Virus record (IMG/VR): IMGVR_UViG_3300042326_001109
Location: 1 to 20,185 of that record
Length of the DNA stretch: 20,185 nucleotides
DNA from: a virus
Reading direction: 5' to 3' (one strand)
Positions within the stretch are counted from its first letter, which is position 1. Each line of letters opens with the position of its first letter. Both the position numbers and the translations under genes were made by a program. Shown piece after piece: positions 5,543-11,927 of this stretch. The notes below the pieces were generated by a model. It was not told the origin of the DNA and made no database searches. It saw nothing but the letters and a program-made list of their open reading frames with translations.

Positions 5543-7186
5543 TTAACCTTTACTCTTTTCAAGAATTGCTGGCCTGTCATTCTCTTTTTGTTTTTTATTT
5601 GTTTGTTGTGTATTATTTGTTTGATTAACATTGGTGGTATTTACAATGTTTGCATTCTTATCTGATTCAGTTTGTTTCAAATCTTTATTTTCAACAGAAG
5701 CTGCGTTAATTTGATTACCGGTGTTTAAACCTTGTGATTCAAATTCTAAAGCCAATTCCGCTCGTTTGGTAGCTTTTTCACCTGTAGGATCAGAAAAACC
5801 AACGGCTTTATTTACTAATGATATATTTTCAAGAGATTTTGGATCTCCTTTAGTTAAATATGATTTATAATTTAAAAAGAACCAAGGTATAGATTTTGCA
5901 GCAACTTCAGGACTATTAAGTAAATCTGGATTAGAAATTAAATCCATTTTAAGATAATCACCTAAAGATTTATATGCATTTTTTCCTGTAATTTGTAAAA
6001 AACCTCGGCCTCTATATTTCCACCCGTCACCTGGTTGAGAATTACCATCTGTTTTTGCATATACATGATTTGCTAGTGCTTCTGGATTTTTAACAAATTG
6101 TTGAGCAAATTCTTCACTAGGTATTCTATTTTTACCAAAAGTATTTTGAATTGCTTTTGCGGAAGAATAATTTAAATTTTCACTTTTTGCCACGAAATTA
6201 GATTCTGATTTTACTTGTGCCAATACATTTGCTTGTGCTTTAGAAGAAAGGCCAGCAGCAGCCAATGAAGAAATGACGATTGCTGCAGACCCACCTAGTT
6301 TACCTGCCGCACCACCAACTATTGGAGGTTTAGCAGTTGGTGTTGCTGTTGGTGGTTTTACTTCTGGTTTTGGTGCAGGTGCCGTAGTTGACGGCTTAAC
6401 TTCAGGCTTGGGAGCAGGCGCTGCCGAGGGTGGCTTTACTTCTGGTTTTGGTGCAGGTGCGGCCGTGGGTTTTTCTGCTTCTTTAGCAGGAGGCTTTGGT
6501 GCTTCTTTAACTGGTGGCTTTGGTGCTTCTTTAGTAGGAGGCTTTGGTGCTTCTTTAGCAGGTTCTTTTGGTGCTTCTTTAGCAGGTTTTTTACCTTTGC
6601 CTTTACCTTTACCTGGTGGTGTAGGTTTTGTTGGTGCACCAGGTTTTTCTTTTACTTCTTCTTTCTTTTTTCTTTTCTTTTTATCTTCTTCTTCTTTTTT
6701 CTTTCTGACCGTCAAAGCTGCAATGATGGCTTTATTTCTTTGTGTTTCTCTTTCCTCATTTGCATCATCTTCATTTCTTCTGGCTTTGGCCAATGACTTT
6801 CGAGTTTCTTCAGCCATTTTTAATTCTTCATAAATCATTCCCAATACTTTAGTTGCTTCACCACCTTCTTCTAATGCACCACCAGTTTCAAAATTAACTC
6901 CTCGTGCAGAAGGTCTTTTTCTTGGTTTGGCAAAATGTTCTATTGTGGATTGTTTACGACCCATTAAACGGCCGAGAAGTGCTGGTGCTAGATTAGAACC
7001 GCCAGTAAGTTTCTTGGCAATATTGAGTGGGTCGAACTTTTCTTGAATGCCAGTGAATGTGGCTTTGGTTCTATCGGATATAGCAGAACCAAAAGACGAA
7101 CCAATGCCTTGACCTTCAACCAAATTGTCGGTGATGAGGCCTGCTAGTCCTTTTTTTCGTATGCCTTCAGCTTTGCCGTATTCCAT
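5543..7186 (-). CDS. tape-measure-like tail protein with GH19 lysozyme/chitinase domain
   Basis: This 547-residue protein is modular. Residues 1-80 are the domain shared with the following gene (AEGIRKK, FDPLNIAKKL, TGGSNLAPALLGRLMGR). Residues 115-182 form a highly charged Lys/Glu helix and 183-290 a Lys/Pro/Ala linker with repeats. Residues about 303-485 form a GH19-type domain with NVLAQVKSESNF, SENLNYSSAKAI and YRGRGFLQITGKNAY. By analogy with GH19 enzymes, E328 and E336 are the likely catalytic acids. The last 60 residues are Asn/Gln/Thr-rich. GH19 domains in phages cut peptidoglycan; fused to a virion protein this would open the cell wall at infection. It starts at the first ATG after the gp51-like stop (TAAATG). 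Whether it is the true tape measure or a hub-bound lysozyme cannot be decided here. Confidence 0.65.
   Translation of the reverse strand: MEYGKAEGIRKKGLAGLITDNLVEGQGIGSSFGSAISDRTKATFTGIQEKFDPLNIAKKLTGGSNLAPALLGRLMGRKQSTIEHFAKPRKRPSARGVNFETGGALEEGGEATKVLGMIYEELKMAEETRKSLAKARRNEDDANEERETQRNKAIIAALTVRKKKEEEDKKKRKKKEEVKEKPGAPTKPTPPGKGKGKGKKPAKEAPKEPAKEAPKPPTKEAPKPPVKEAPKPPAKEAEKPTAAPAPKPEVKPPSAAPAPKPEVKPSTTAPAPKPEVKPPTATPTAKPPIVGGAAGKLGGSAAIVISSLAAAGLSSKAQANVLAQVKSESNFVAKSENLNYSSAKAIQNTFGKNRIPSEEFAQQFVKNPEALANHVYAKTDGNSQPGDGWKYRGRGFLQITGKNAYKSLGDYLKMDLISNPDLLNSPEVAAKSIPWFFLNYKSYLTKGDPKSLENISLVNKAVGFSDPTGEKATKRAELALEFESQGLNTGNQINAASVENKDLKQTESDKNANIVNTTNVNQTNNTQQTNKKQKENDRPAILEKSKG
6344..6460 (-). 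repeat. three 39-bp coding repeats (13-residue Ala/Pro/Lys units)
   Basis: Residues 243-281 of the GH19-bearing protein are three near-identical 13-residue units built on APAPKPEVKPP. They form the second half of a long extended linker before the enzyme domain. Confidence 0.85.
6461..6580 (-). repeat. five 24-bp coding repeats (8-residue KEAPKPPx units)
   Basis: Residues 203-242 are five eight-residue units: KEAPKEPA, KEAPKPPT, KEAPKPPV, KEAPKPPA and the degenerate KEAEKPTA. Such Lys/Pro repeats form stiff extended linkers. Confidence 0.85.
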
Positions 7187-7378
7187 TTACTTTTTTCTTT
7201 GTCTTTCCCGTATCTTTTGGTTTTCTTCTTCAATATACGCAATCAACATAGAAACGTAAATGTCCCGCTCCCAAGGCATCATATTTTCAAGCTCTGACAA
7301 ACTATACTTATGGTGATGTATCAACGCAAAGTTTGTCTTATAGTAATTCTTTAAATTGTCATGACGAAATATTAAACG
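7187..7378 (-). CDS. gp51-like reading frame without start codon; probable -1 frameshift extension of gp26
   Basis: In the -1 frame relative to gene 26, translation is open from just before the gene 26 stop to TAA at 7187-7189. It gives 63 residues that start RLIFRHDN and include YSLSELENMMPWERDIYV, then a charged helix IEEENQKIRERQRKK. The first in-frame ATG is residue 33, inside what looks like the conserved core. A TGA at 7390-7388 closes the frame upstream, so ordinary initiation cannot produce it. A slippery T TTT TTC at the overlap would produce a gp26-gp51-like fusion of about 303 residues. The LSELENMMPWER pattern resembles the small second-frame chaperone partner next to tape measure genes and annotated gp51-like hub assembly proteins. 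T4 gp51 itself is longer. Confidence 0.6.
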   Translation of the reverse strand, partial: RLIFRHDNLKNYYKTNFALIHHHKYSLSELENMMPWERDIYVSMLIAYIEEENQKIRERQRKK

Positions 7379-8097
7379 AAAAAACTTTCAAGTCCTTCTA
7401 CTTCAATTTTGTGGTCAAAACCACATTTGTTACATTTAATATCTAATGTTTCTTTTAGTTTTGGTAAATTATTAAAAAAGTTTTCTATCTTACCAAATTG
7501 TTCTTGGTTTAAACCTTCAACAAACTCCATTAATTCTTCTGGTGTTGATTCAGTTGCGTAGTAAAATTGTTCACCATCATAAATGTATTCAATACTCTGT
7601 GCAATCATATGAAAGGTGACATCATTAATATTTTCATATTGCAAAGAATCTTTAACAATACCAAACTCTGGATACTTTAACTTAATTGAAATGTTTGATG
7701 TGAGATTAATCTCAGCCGAAACATCTTCATTCATTTGTACCTGAATTTGAGTTAAATCAACTTCTTTCTCCATAATATTACCACATTCAACATCGTCAAC
7801 CACATTATTACAACGATACCGTGATTCAACTATCTCACCAACTGATTTGGCACGAAGATTGACGAAGTAATATTCAACATCAATGATGGGCAACTTCTCT
7901 ATGTTCACACCTTCAGTAAGTGTGCAGTTATACAAAATGTCTTTAATGTTCTGTTGAATGGTAGACGATTCAGACGATTCAATCGCCATTAATAGATTTC
8001 TTTGTTCTTTAACAAGAAACGGTCTATATTTAATTTTAGTTTTTGAAACCGGCAACTCAATTTCATATGTCGGCACGTCAAGTTTTGGTAAAGCCAT
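7372..8097 (-). CDS. 26: gp26-like baseplate hub assembly protein / tail chaperone
   Basis: The 241-residue product begins MALPKLDVPTYEIELPVSK and follows the T4 gp26 baseplate family pattern (KIKYRPFLVKEQRNLLMA, DVEYYFVNLRAKSVGE). T4 gp26 has 208 residues. Four cysteines in two pairs, C96/C105 and C222/C225 (CNKCG), form a probable zinc ribbon. gp26 acts in assembly of the central baseplate hub. The start has an excellent TAGGAGTTAATTATG site. The last codons read GAA AGT TTT TTC GTT TAA and contain a -1 slippery heptamer. The next frame has no start of its own, so part of the product is probably extended. It is cotranscribed with the tube protein upstream and the tape-measure-like genes downstream. 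Confidence 0.8.
   Translation of the reverse strand: MALPKLDVPTYEIELPVSKTKIKYRPFLVKEQRNLLMAIESSESSTIQQNIKDILYNCTLTEGVNIEKLPIIDVEYYFVNLRAKSVGEIVESRYRCNNVVDDVECGNIMEKEVDLTQIQVQMNEDVSAEINLTSNISIKLKYPEFGIVKDSLQYENINDVTFHMIAQSIEYIYDGEQFYYATESTPEELMEFVEGLNQEQFGKIENFFNNLPKLKETLDIKCNKCGFDHKIEVEGLESFFV
7378..7384 (-). promoter_or_regulatory. candidate -1 frameshift site T TTT TTC with upstream SD-like element
   Basis: On the minus strand the last T of AGT plus codons TTT and TTC form a canonical X XXY YYZ heptamer. Slipping back one base keeps perfect pairing in the P site and near-perfect pairing in the A site. GAAGGA at 7398-7393 ends eight bases upstream, similar to the internal Shine-Dalgarno stimulator used by bacterial dnaX. 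No convincing downstream stem or pseudoknot is visible by eye. Confidence 0.6.
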
Positions 8098-8128
8098 AAT
8101 TAACTCCTATAATAAATTAATAAAATTA

Positions 8129-8839
8129 TTACACATTCGGTAGTTGCCTTGGTGTCTGCTCGTTTGGTATTGAAGGTATATTTTGAGTCGCTAAGGAATT
8201 TGGAATTAAATTACCCGCTTGACCTAAAGCACCAATTGCATTACCACCTAAACCACCAATTGCATCAGAAACAGCTGCAATACCGGCATCAACCAATTGC
8301 ATACCGTAAGCCTGCAACGAATTGTTCTGCCAGTATGTGTATGCAAAAGTAACTCTTAGTTTGTGATAACCATCAACCGCCCAATCTAAATCTAAAGCTT
8401 CAATAGAAACAGGATAAGCATCATATAAATTACAAGAATATGATATTTGATTCGTAACGTCATACTGATTTACAGTAATAACTGTTGCATAATCACCTTT
8501 GTATCTAAAATTGTAATTGTATTGTGGGTTGATAAAGTTTAACCAAGCGTCAAAAAATACCTTTTGGCTCATATCATCATCAACAATGAATGTTAATTGT
8601 ATATCATTAAATGTTGTAAGATAAGGATATTTCTCAACAGGATTTGAACCAATCTTTTGTTCTGTTGTTGCCAAAGACCTGCCAGGTAAACTAGCACTTT
8701 CACACCGATAGTTCAAACTCTTTGCATTATTGACATAAGGTATCAAAGTTAATGGAACAGGAATGTTGACATCAAACTTATTTGGTCGTGCAATTTCTTT
8801 TCTAAAACTTGCTTTAAATTCGGTAATCGAACCTGCCAT
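8129..8839 (-). CDS. tail tube family protein (gp19/gp54 type)
   Basis: The 236-residue protein has features of the T4 gp19 tube fold: an N-terminal RPNKFDV strand, YRCESASLPGRS, FNDIQLTFIVDDDM followed by FFDAWLNFI, and a C-terminal strand pair LRVTFAYTYW. After about residue 175 there is a Gly/Ala/Asn-rich extension (DAIGGLGGNAIGALGQAG) ending in NEQTPRQLPNV. gp19 forms the inner tail tube, and the related gp54 and gp48 start it on the baseplate. Because gp48 is encoded nearby and the main tube gene normally sits next to the sheath gene, this could be the gp54-like tube initiator. The start has a clear AAGGAAAC site. It lies ten bases after the gp2-like gene. Confidence 0.7.
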   Translation of the reverse strand: MAGSITEFKASFRKEIARPNKFDVNIPVPLTLIPYVNNAKSLNYRCESASLPGRSLATTEQKIGSNPVEKYPYLTTFNDIQLTFIVDDDMSQKVFFDAWLNFINPQYNYNFRYKGDYATVITVNQYDVTNQISYSCNLYDAYPVSIEALDLDWAVDGYHKLRVTFAYTYWQNNSLQAYGMQLVDAGIAAVSDAIGGLGGNAIGALGQAGNLIPNSLATQNIPSIPNEQTPRQLPNV

Positions 8840-8848
8840 TTTGTTTCC

Positions 8849-9433
8849 TTATCGTATCTGCTCTAGTGATTCTTGCCACACCTGAGATGTGGAAGCTTTT
8901 CTAAACTGTTGAATTGGCAAGAATGCCGCAACGTCCCATTCATTTGGCTGCACGGCAAGTATTTTTGACTGAACATGGCTCATCAGATACTTTTTGAAGC
9001 ATGGTTTAAACTCTTTAAACCGTCTGGAGGCGTTTAATATGTCGTAGGTGACATTCATACGCTGTATGTCTTTATTGCCGTCAACTACCGCAAAATCCAT
9101 CAATTTATCCAAAAAGGCGACTCGGTACTGAATTGGTAAATAATGCAGGTTCAAACCAGTAAAACTATCTGCCTCAATGTTGAGTACCAATACCAATGGA
9201 AATCGGTCATAATATGGTAAATCTGCTTTTGTTTTTGGATCATAATAAAAGAAATATAAACCACCATTGTAAAAGTGATTACCTCTATCTTCTCGTGCAA
9301 TCGTAGAAGCGATGCCTGTAGGATTACTAAGCGAACTAATCTTCTTGGTCATCCAACGATAAGCATCTCGGCTCATCGTTTGAAGTTCCGAAGCGGTTTT
9401 TTGTCTTGCTAGTTGTGTAAGTTTAGAGCTCAA
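8849..9433 (-). CDS. virion protein, possibly gp2-like DNA end protector
   Basis: The 194-residue product contains GGLYFFYYDPKTKADLPYYDRFPLVLVLNIEAD, then FTGLNLHYLPIQYRVAFLDKLMDF. I associate this pattern with proteins annotated as DNA end protector (gp2) in T4-like aquatic phages. T4 gene 2 neighbours gene 4, and here gp4 is only one gene away, which supports the idea. The start is a TTG at 9433 with a modest GGAAA seven bases upstream; the first in-frame ATG would be residue 20, so the N-terminus is uncertain. It heads the minus-strand tail operon, about 88 bases downstream of an exact minus-strand TATAAATA. The function is tentative. Confidence 0.5.
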   Translation of the reverse strand: MSSKLTQLARQKTASELQTMSRDAYRWMTKKISSLSNPTGIASTIAREDRGNHFYNGGLYFFYYDPKTKADLPYYDRFPLVLVLNIEADSFTGLNLHYLPIQYRVAFLDKLMDFAVVDGNKDIQRMNVTYDILNASRRFKEFKPCFKKYLMSHVQSKILAVQPNEWDVAAFLPIQQFRKASTSQVWQESLEQIR

Positions 9434-9448
9434 TATATTTCCAAGTGT

Positions 9449-9456
9449 TATAAATA
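9449..9456 (+). promoter_or_regulatory. late promoter TATAAATA (+), upstream of the NUMOD3 gene
   Basis: An exact octamer on the plus strand. The predicted start is about 9462, 54 bases before the ATG at 9516. It faces the minus-strand late promoter at 9521-9528. Confidence 0.6.
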
Positions 9457-9459
9457 GGT

Positions 9460-9490
9460 GTAGGCCACGATATTAACGGTATCCGCCTAC
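9460..9490 (+). other. inverted repeat in the shared late leader region
   Basis: GTAGGC (9460-9465) pairs with GCCTAC (9485-9490), and inside it GATA (9469-9472) pairs with TATC (9480-9483). It begins three bases after the plus-strand TATAAATA and also lies in the leader of the minus-strand tail operon, so both transcripts can fold it. Confidence 0.55.
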
Positions 9491-9515
9491 TCTAACATTG
9501 TAAAGGAATGCCAGT

Positions 9516-9917
9516 ATGAGTATTTATAAGCTCACCAAAGAAGAACAAAGAATAGTAGATATTAATCTTTGTAGACATTTCAACATAGAATATACACCAA
9601 GAGAATATGAGGACGTCTGCTTTGAATATAACCACAACGGTTGGGGTGGTGCAACTATGGGTACCACAGGTTACAAATACACAGAACAACAAAGAAAGAA
9701 TATAAGCAATAGTTTAAAAGGTAAATGCAAAGGTTTTTCTGGAAAACATACTCTAGAAACAAAAAAGAAAATATCTTTAAAACAAACTGGTAAGAAAGCT
9801 TCCGAAGAAACAAAACTAAAGATGTCTAAAACACGAAAAGGAAAAGGACATTCAGAAGAAACTAAGCAAAAAATGCGAGAATTGGCTTTAATTAGGGAAG
9901 CACTAAAAAGACGGTAG
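9516..9917 (+). CDS. orphan NUMOD3-repeat DNA-binding protein (homing endonuclease relative)
   Basis: The 133-residue basic protein has about four tandem NUMOD3-type units in residues 50-125, such as YTEQQRKNISNSLKGK, TLETKKKISLKQTGKK, SEETKLKMSKTRKGKG and HSEETKQKM. These modules bind DNA and normally follow a GIY-YIG or HNH nuclease domain in phage homing endonucleases. Here residues 1-48 show neither a GIY-YIG pair nor an HNH motif. The gene is therefore a domain-only derivative or a remnant. It has its own RBS (AAGGA at 9503-9507) and an exact late promoter, and its 3' end overlaps the convergent gp4 gene by 15 bases. It lies between head/tail completion genes, a common insertion site for homing-type genes. 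Confidence 0.75.
   Translation: MSIYKLTKEEQRIVDINLCRHFNIEYTPREYEDVCFEYNHNGWGGATMGTTGYKYTEQQRKNISNSLKGKCKGFSGKHTLETKKKISLKQTGKKASEETKLKMSKTRKGKGHSEETKQKMRELALIREALKRR
9521..9528 (-). promoter_or_regulatory. late promoter TATAAATA (-) for the tail operon
   Basis: The plus strand reads TATTTATA, an exact late octamer on the minus strand. It lies inside codons 2-5 of the NUMOD3 gene and points toward the gp2-like/tube/gp26 operon. The predicted start is about 9515, giving a leader of roughly 80 bases before the TTG at 9433. Confidence 0.6.
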
Positions 9918-10340
9918 GTGATCCTCCGTTAATATTACAAAGTCCCAGCCTCGGTCCGCACAATATTCTTTAGCTTGTTGCCACTTTGCCTGATTAACTC
10001 CCCAGGTTGTCACTTCCGTAATATATCGTTTTGTCACTCTTTTTTGTTTTTCTGGTGGCTGTGTCTGTTTTTTTGGTTTAACTTCAACCATCCATGTCTT
10101 TAAAATGCCATCTTTGGTACGAACTTTAATTATGAAATCAGGAAAGTATCTATGGTATCGGCCGTCTACTGGTGACATATAAGGAATGGCAGTTTCTTCA
10201 CTTGACCACGAAACACACCAATCGGCTTTATCAAAATGATGCATAAACCTCACCTCCCACGAACTGCGGTAGATGATATTATTATAATCCCCAATGTATT
10301 TTTGGGGGTTAGAGGGTGTAAATCGTCCAGAATATGCCAT
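9903..10340 (-). CDS. 4: gp4-like head completion nuclease
   Basis: The 145-residue product matches T4 gp4 (150 residues) along its length: MAYSGRFTPSNPQKYIGD, YRSSWEVRFM, AIPY, RRYF-like HRYFPDF, VEVKPKKQTQPP, and a C-terminal WGVNQAKWQQAKEYC with FVILTED. The PD-(D/E)XK-like acidic and basic residues are visible as E29, D68, E86 and K88. gp4 is needed to finish heads after packaging so that tails can attach. The gene is convergent with the NUMOD3 gene (15-base overlap). Its start codon on the complementary strand coincides with the CATAAATA late promoter of the plus-strand baseplate operon, so the two operons diverge from here. Confidence 0.92.
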   Translation of the reverse strand: MAYSGRFTPSNPQKYIGDYNNIIYRSSWEVRFMHHFDKADWCVSWSSEETAIPYMSPVDGRYHRYFPDFIIKVRTKDGILKTWMVEVKPKKQTQPPEKQKRVTKRYITEVTTWGVNQAKWQQAKEYCADRGWDFVILTEDHLPSF

Positions 10341-10345
10341 AAATA
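10338..10345 (+). promoter_or_regulatory. late promoter variant CATAAATA for the baseplate operon
   Basis: One mismatch to TATAAATA, and identical to the variant at 852-859. The predicted start is about 10351, 28 bases before the gp48 ATG. Its first three bases are the complement of the gp4 start codon. Confidence 0.55.
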
Positions 10346-10378
10346 TAGTATTATGTATCTCTCTTTTAGGACAACCTA

Positions 10379-11323
10379 ATGGCTATCATTTCAATACCAA
10401 CATCCATCGGCGGTGTATCCATACCCGGTGCAGTAGTCAACGGACCACTTGGTGCTCTTTATCAAAACAAGTTTGGTCGAACCGATTTACAGTATCCAAG
10501 AGATTTGCAATCGGCCACCAGAGGCCATTATGTTCAGTTTACAATTGGTGAAATTAAACCAGCCACATTTAATGAAGTAACAGATAAACTTCTTGGTGCA
10601 GCCAAGTCAGCGGCCGCTGGAATCACAGATGCAATTACGAGTCCTTTAGAAACATACAATCAATTAGCTAGTGGTATTTCTAAGTTTCGTGAAGATCCGA
10701 ACAGTATTTTAAAATCAGTTCAGTTCACTCAGCCAGAATTAAAAACAGTTGGAACAATTTCATTATATATTCCAGAAACAGTAAACTTTACATATGCAGC
10801 TCAGTATGACAAATTAAGTTTAGCCACTGCAGCACAACAAACACCTATTATTGGTAAAGCAGCTAAAACTGTTTTGGGAGCCATTAATTCAGGACCAGCC
10901 AAATTATTATTAAGAGGTCAAGGTTACGCTTTTAACCCACAACAACAAATTTTGTTTGAAGGTATTGATTTTAGAACTTATCAAATGGCTTTTACATTTA
11001 CACCATATTCAAGACAAGAAGCCGCAACTGTAGAAAAGATTATTAAACTATTTAAAGTTCATGCCGCTCCTCGACTTGCTACAGGTTCAGCCGGTATGTT
11101 TTTTGTACCACCCTCTATTTTTACACCAAAATTCTTTTTTAATGGTCAAGAAAATAAAAAAATTAATAAGATAACAAAAAGTGTTATAGAAAATATTGAT
11201 GTGAATTATGCACCAAATGGTTTTACCACTCAATCTGATGGTGCACCAACTCAAATTCAATTAACTATTAATTTTAAAGAAATCGAACTCTTGACAAGAG
11301 ATAGAATAGAACAGGGATATTAA
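10379..11323 (+). CDS. 48: gp48-like baseplate tail tube cap protein
   Basis: The 314-residue protein (T4 gp48: 364) has the family hallmarks near the N-terminus, LQYPRDLQSATRGHYVQFTIGEI. It continues with a variable linker, then a tube-like beta domain: VGTISLYIPETVNFTYAAQYDKLSL, a middle FRTYQMAFTFTPYSRQEAATVEKIIKLFK, and a final IQLTINFKEIELLTRDRI. gp48 caps the baseplate hub and, with gp54, nucleates tube polymerisation. It is the first gene of a tightly packed plus-strand operon under a CATAAATA promoter, with AGGA ten bases before the ATG. The next gene starts two bases after the stop. Confidence 0.85.
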   Translation: MAIISIPTSIGGVSIPGAVVNGPLGALYQNKFGRTDLQYPRDLQSATRGHYVQFTIGEIKPATFNEVTDKLLGAAKSAAAGITDAITSPLETYNQLASGISKFREDPNSILKSVQFTQPELKTVGTISLYIPETVNFTYAAQYDKLSLATAAQQTPIIGKAAKTVLGAINSGPAKLLLRGQGYAFNPQQQILFEGIDFRTYQMAFTFTPYSRQEAATVEKIIKLFKVHAAPRLATGSAGMFFVPPSIFTPKFFFNGQENKKINKITKSVIENIDVNYAPNGFTTQSDGAPTQIQLTINFKEIELLTRDRIEQGY

Positions 11324-11324
11324 A

Positions 11325-11924
11325 ATGCAATATTTTAATACATTACCAAAAATTATAAAGACAGACGCAAATCGTAATTCTGTTGTTATGACCGATTTGA
11401 TGGCTCGGTGTTCCATTATACCTGAGATATTAAAAAATCCAATGGTGTATTATGACTACGATGTGCAAGATGGTGACACACCTGAAATTGTGGCATACAA
11501 ATACTATGGTGATTCTTATCGATATTGGATTGTTTTATTTGCAAATCAAATAACAGACCCACAATGGGATTGGCCATTATCAACTAATGATTTTGATGCT
11601 TACATAGCAAATAAGTATACTTCATTTAATCCTTATTCAACTGTGCAACATTATGAAAAAATTGTTACACAATACGATGCATCAACTCAAACCACTACAA
11701 CCAAAAACATCGTTATTGATGAAGATACATATAACTCATTGGTCATAGGTACTAGCACTTATGTGTTACCAACAGGAAGTGTAACAATCACTACCACAAA
11801 GGCTGCTGTAAGTTATTATGACTATGAATTAAATTTAAATGAATCAAAAAGAAGTATTAGAATTTTAAATTCTGCTTATGTTGACCAATTAGAAAAACAA
11901 TTTACTGATTTGATGGCTGCTTAA
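11325..11924 (+). CDS. 53: gp53 baseplate wedge protein
   Basis: The 199-residue product is close to T4 gp53 (196). The N-terminal half carries the typical pattern YFNTLPKI, then YYDYDVQDGDTPEIVAYKYYGDSYRYWIVLFANQITDPQWDWPLS, a LysM-like fold region. The C-terminal half (beyond residue 100) is more divergent, with a short helix at the end. gp53 joins wedges around the hub to form the star-shaped baseplate. It sits between gp48 and the hub gene in a run of genes with gaps of one to three bases. Confidence 0.92.
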   Translation: MQYFNTLPKIIKTDANRNSVVMTDLMARCSIIPEILKNPMVYYDYDVQDGDTPEIVAYKYYGDSYRYWIVLFANQITDPQWDWPLSTNDFDAYIANKYTSFNPYSTVQHYEKIVTQYDASTQTTTTKNIVIDEDTYNSLVIGTSTYVLPTGSVTITTTKAAVSYYDYELNLNESKRSIRILNSAYVDQLEKQFTDLMAA

Positions 11925-11927
11925 AAT

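Noticed and set aside
6273-6833. 186-codon plus-strand frame opposite the Lys/Pro linker
   Set aside because: It is the complement of a low-complexity coding repeat (Gly/Ala/Ser/Phe pattern), and the minus-strand frame has a recognisable GH19 domain and a coupled start.
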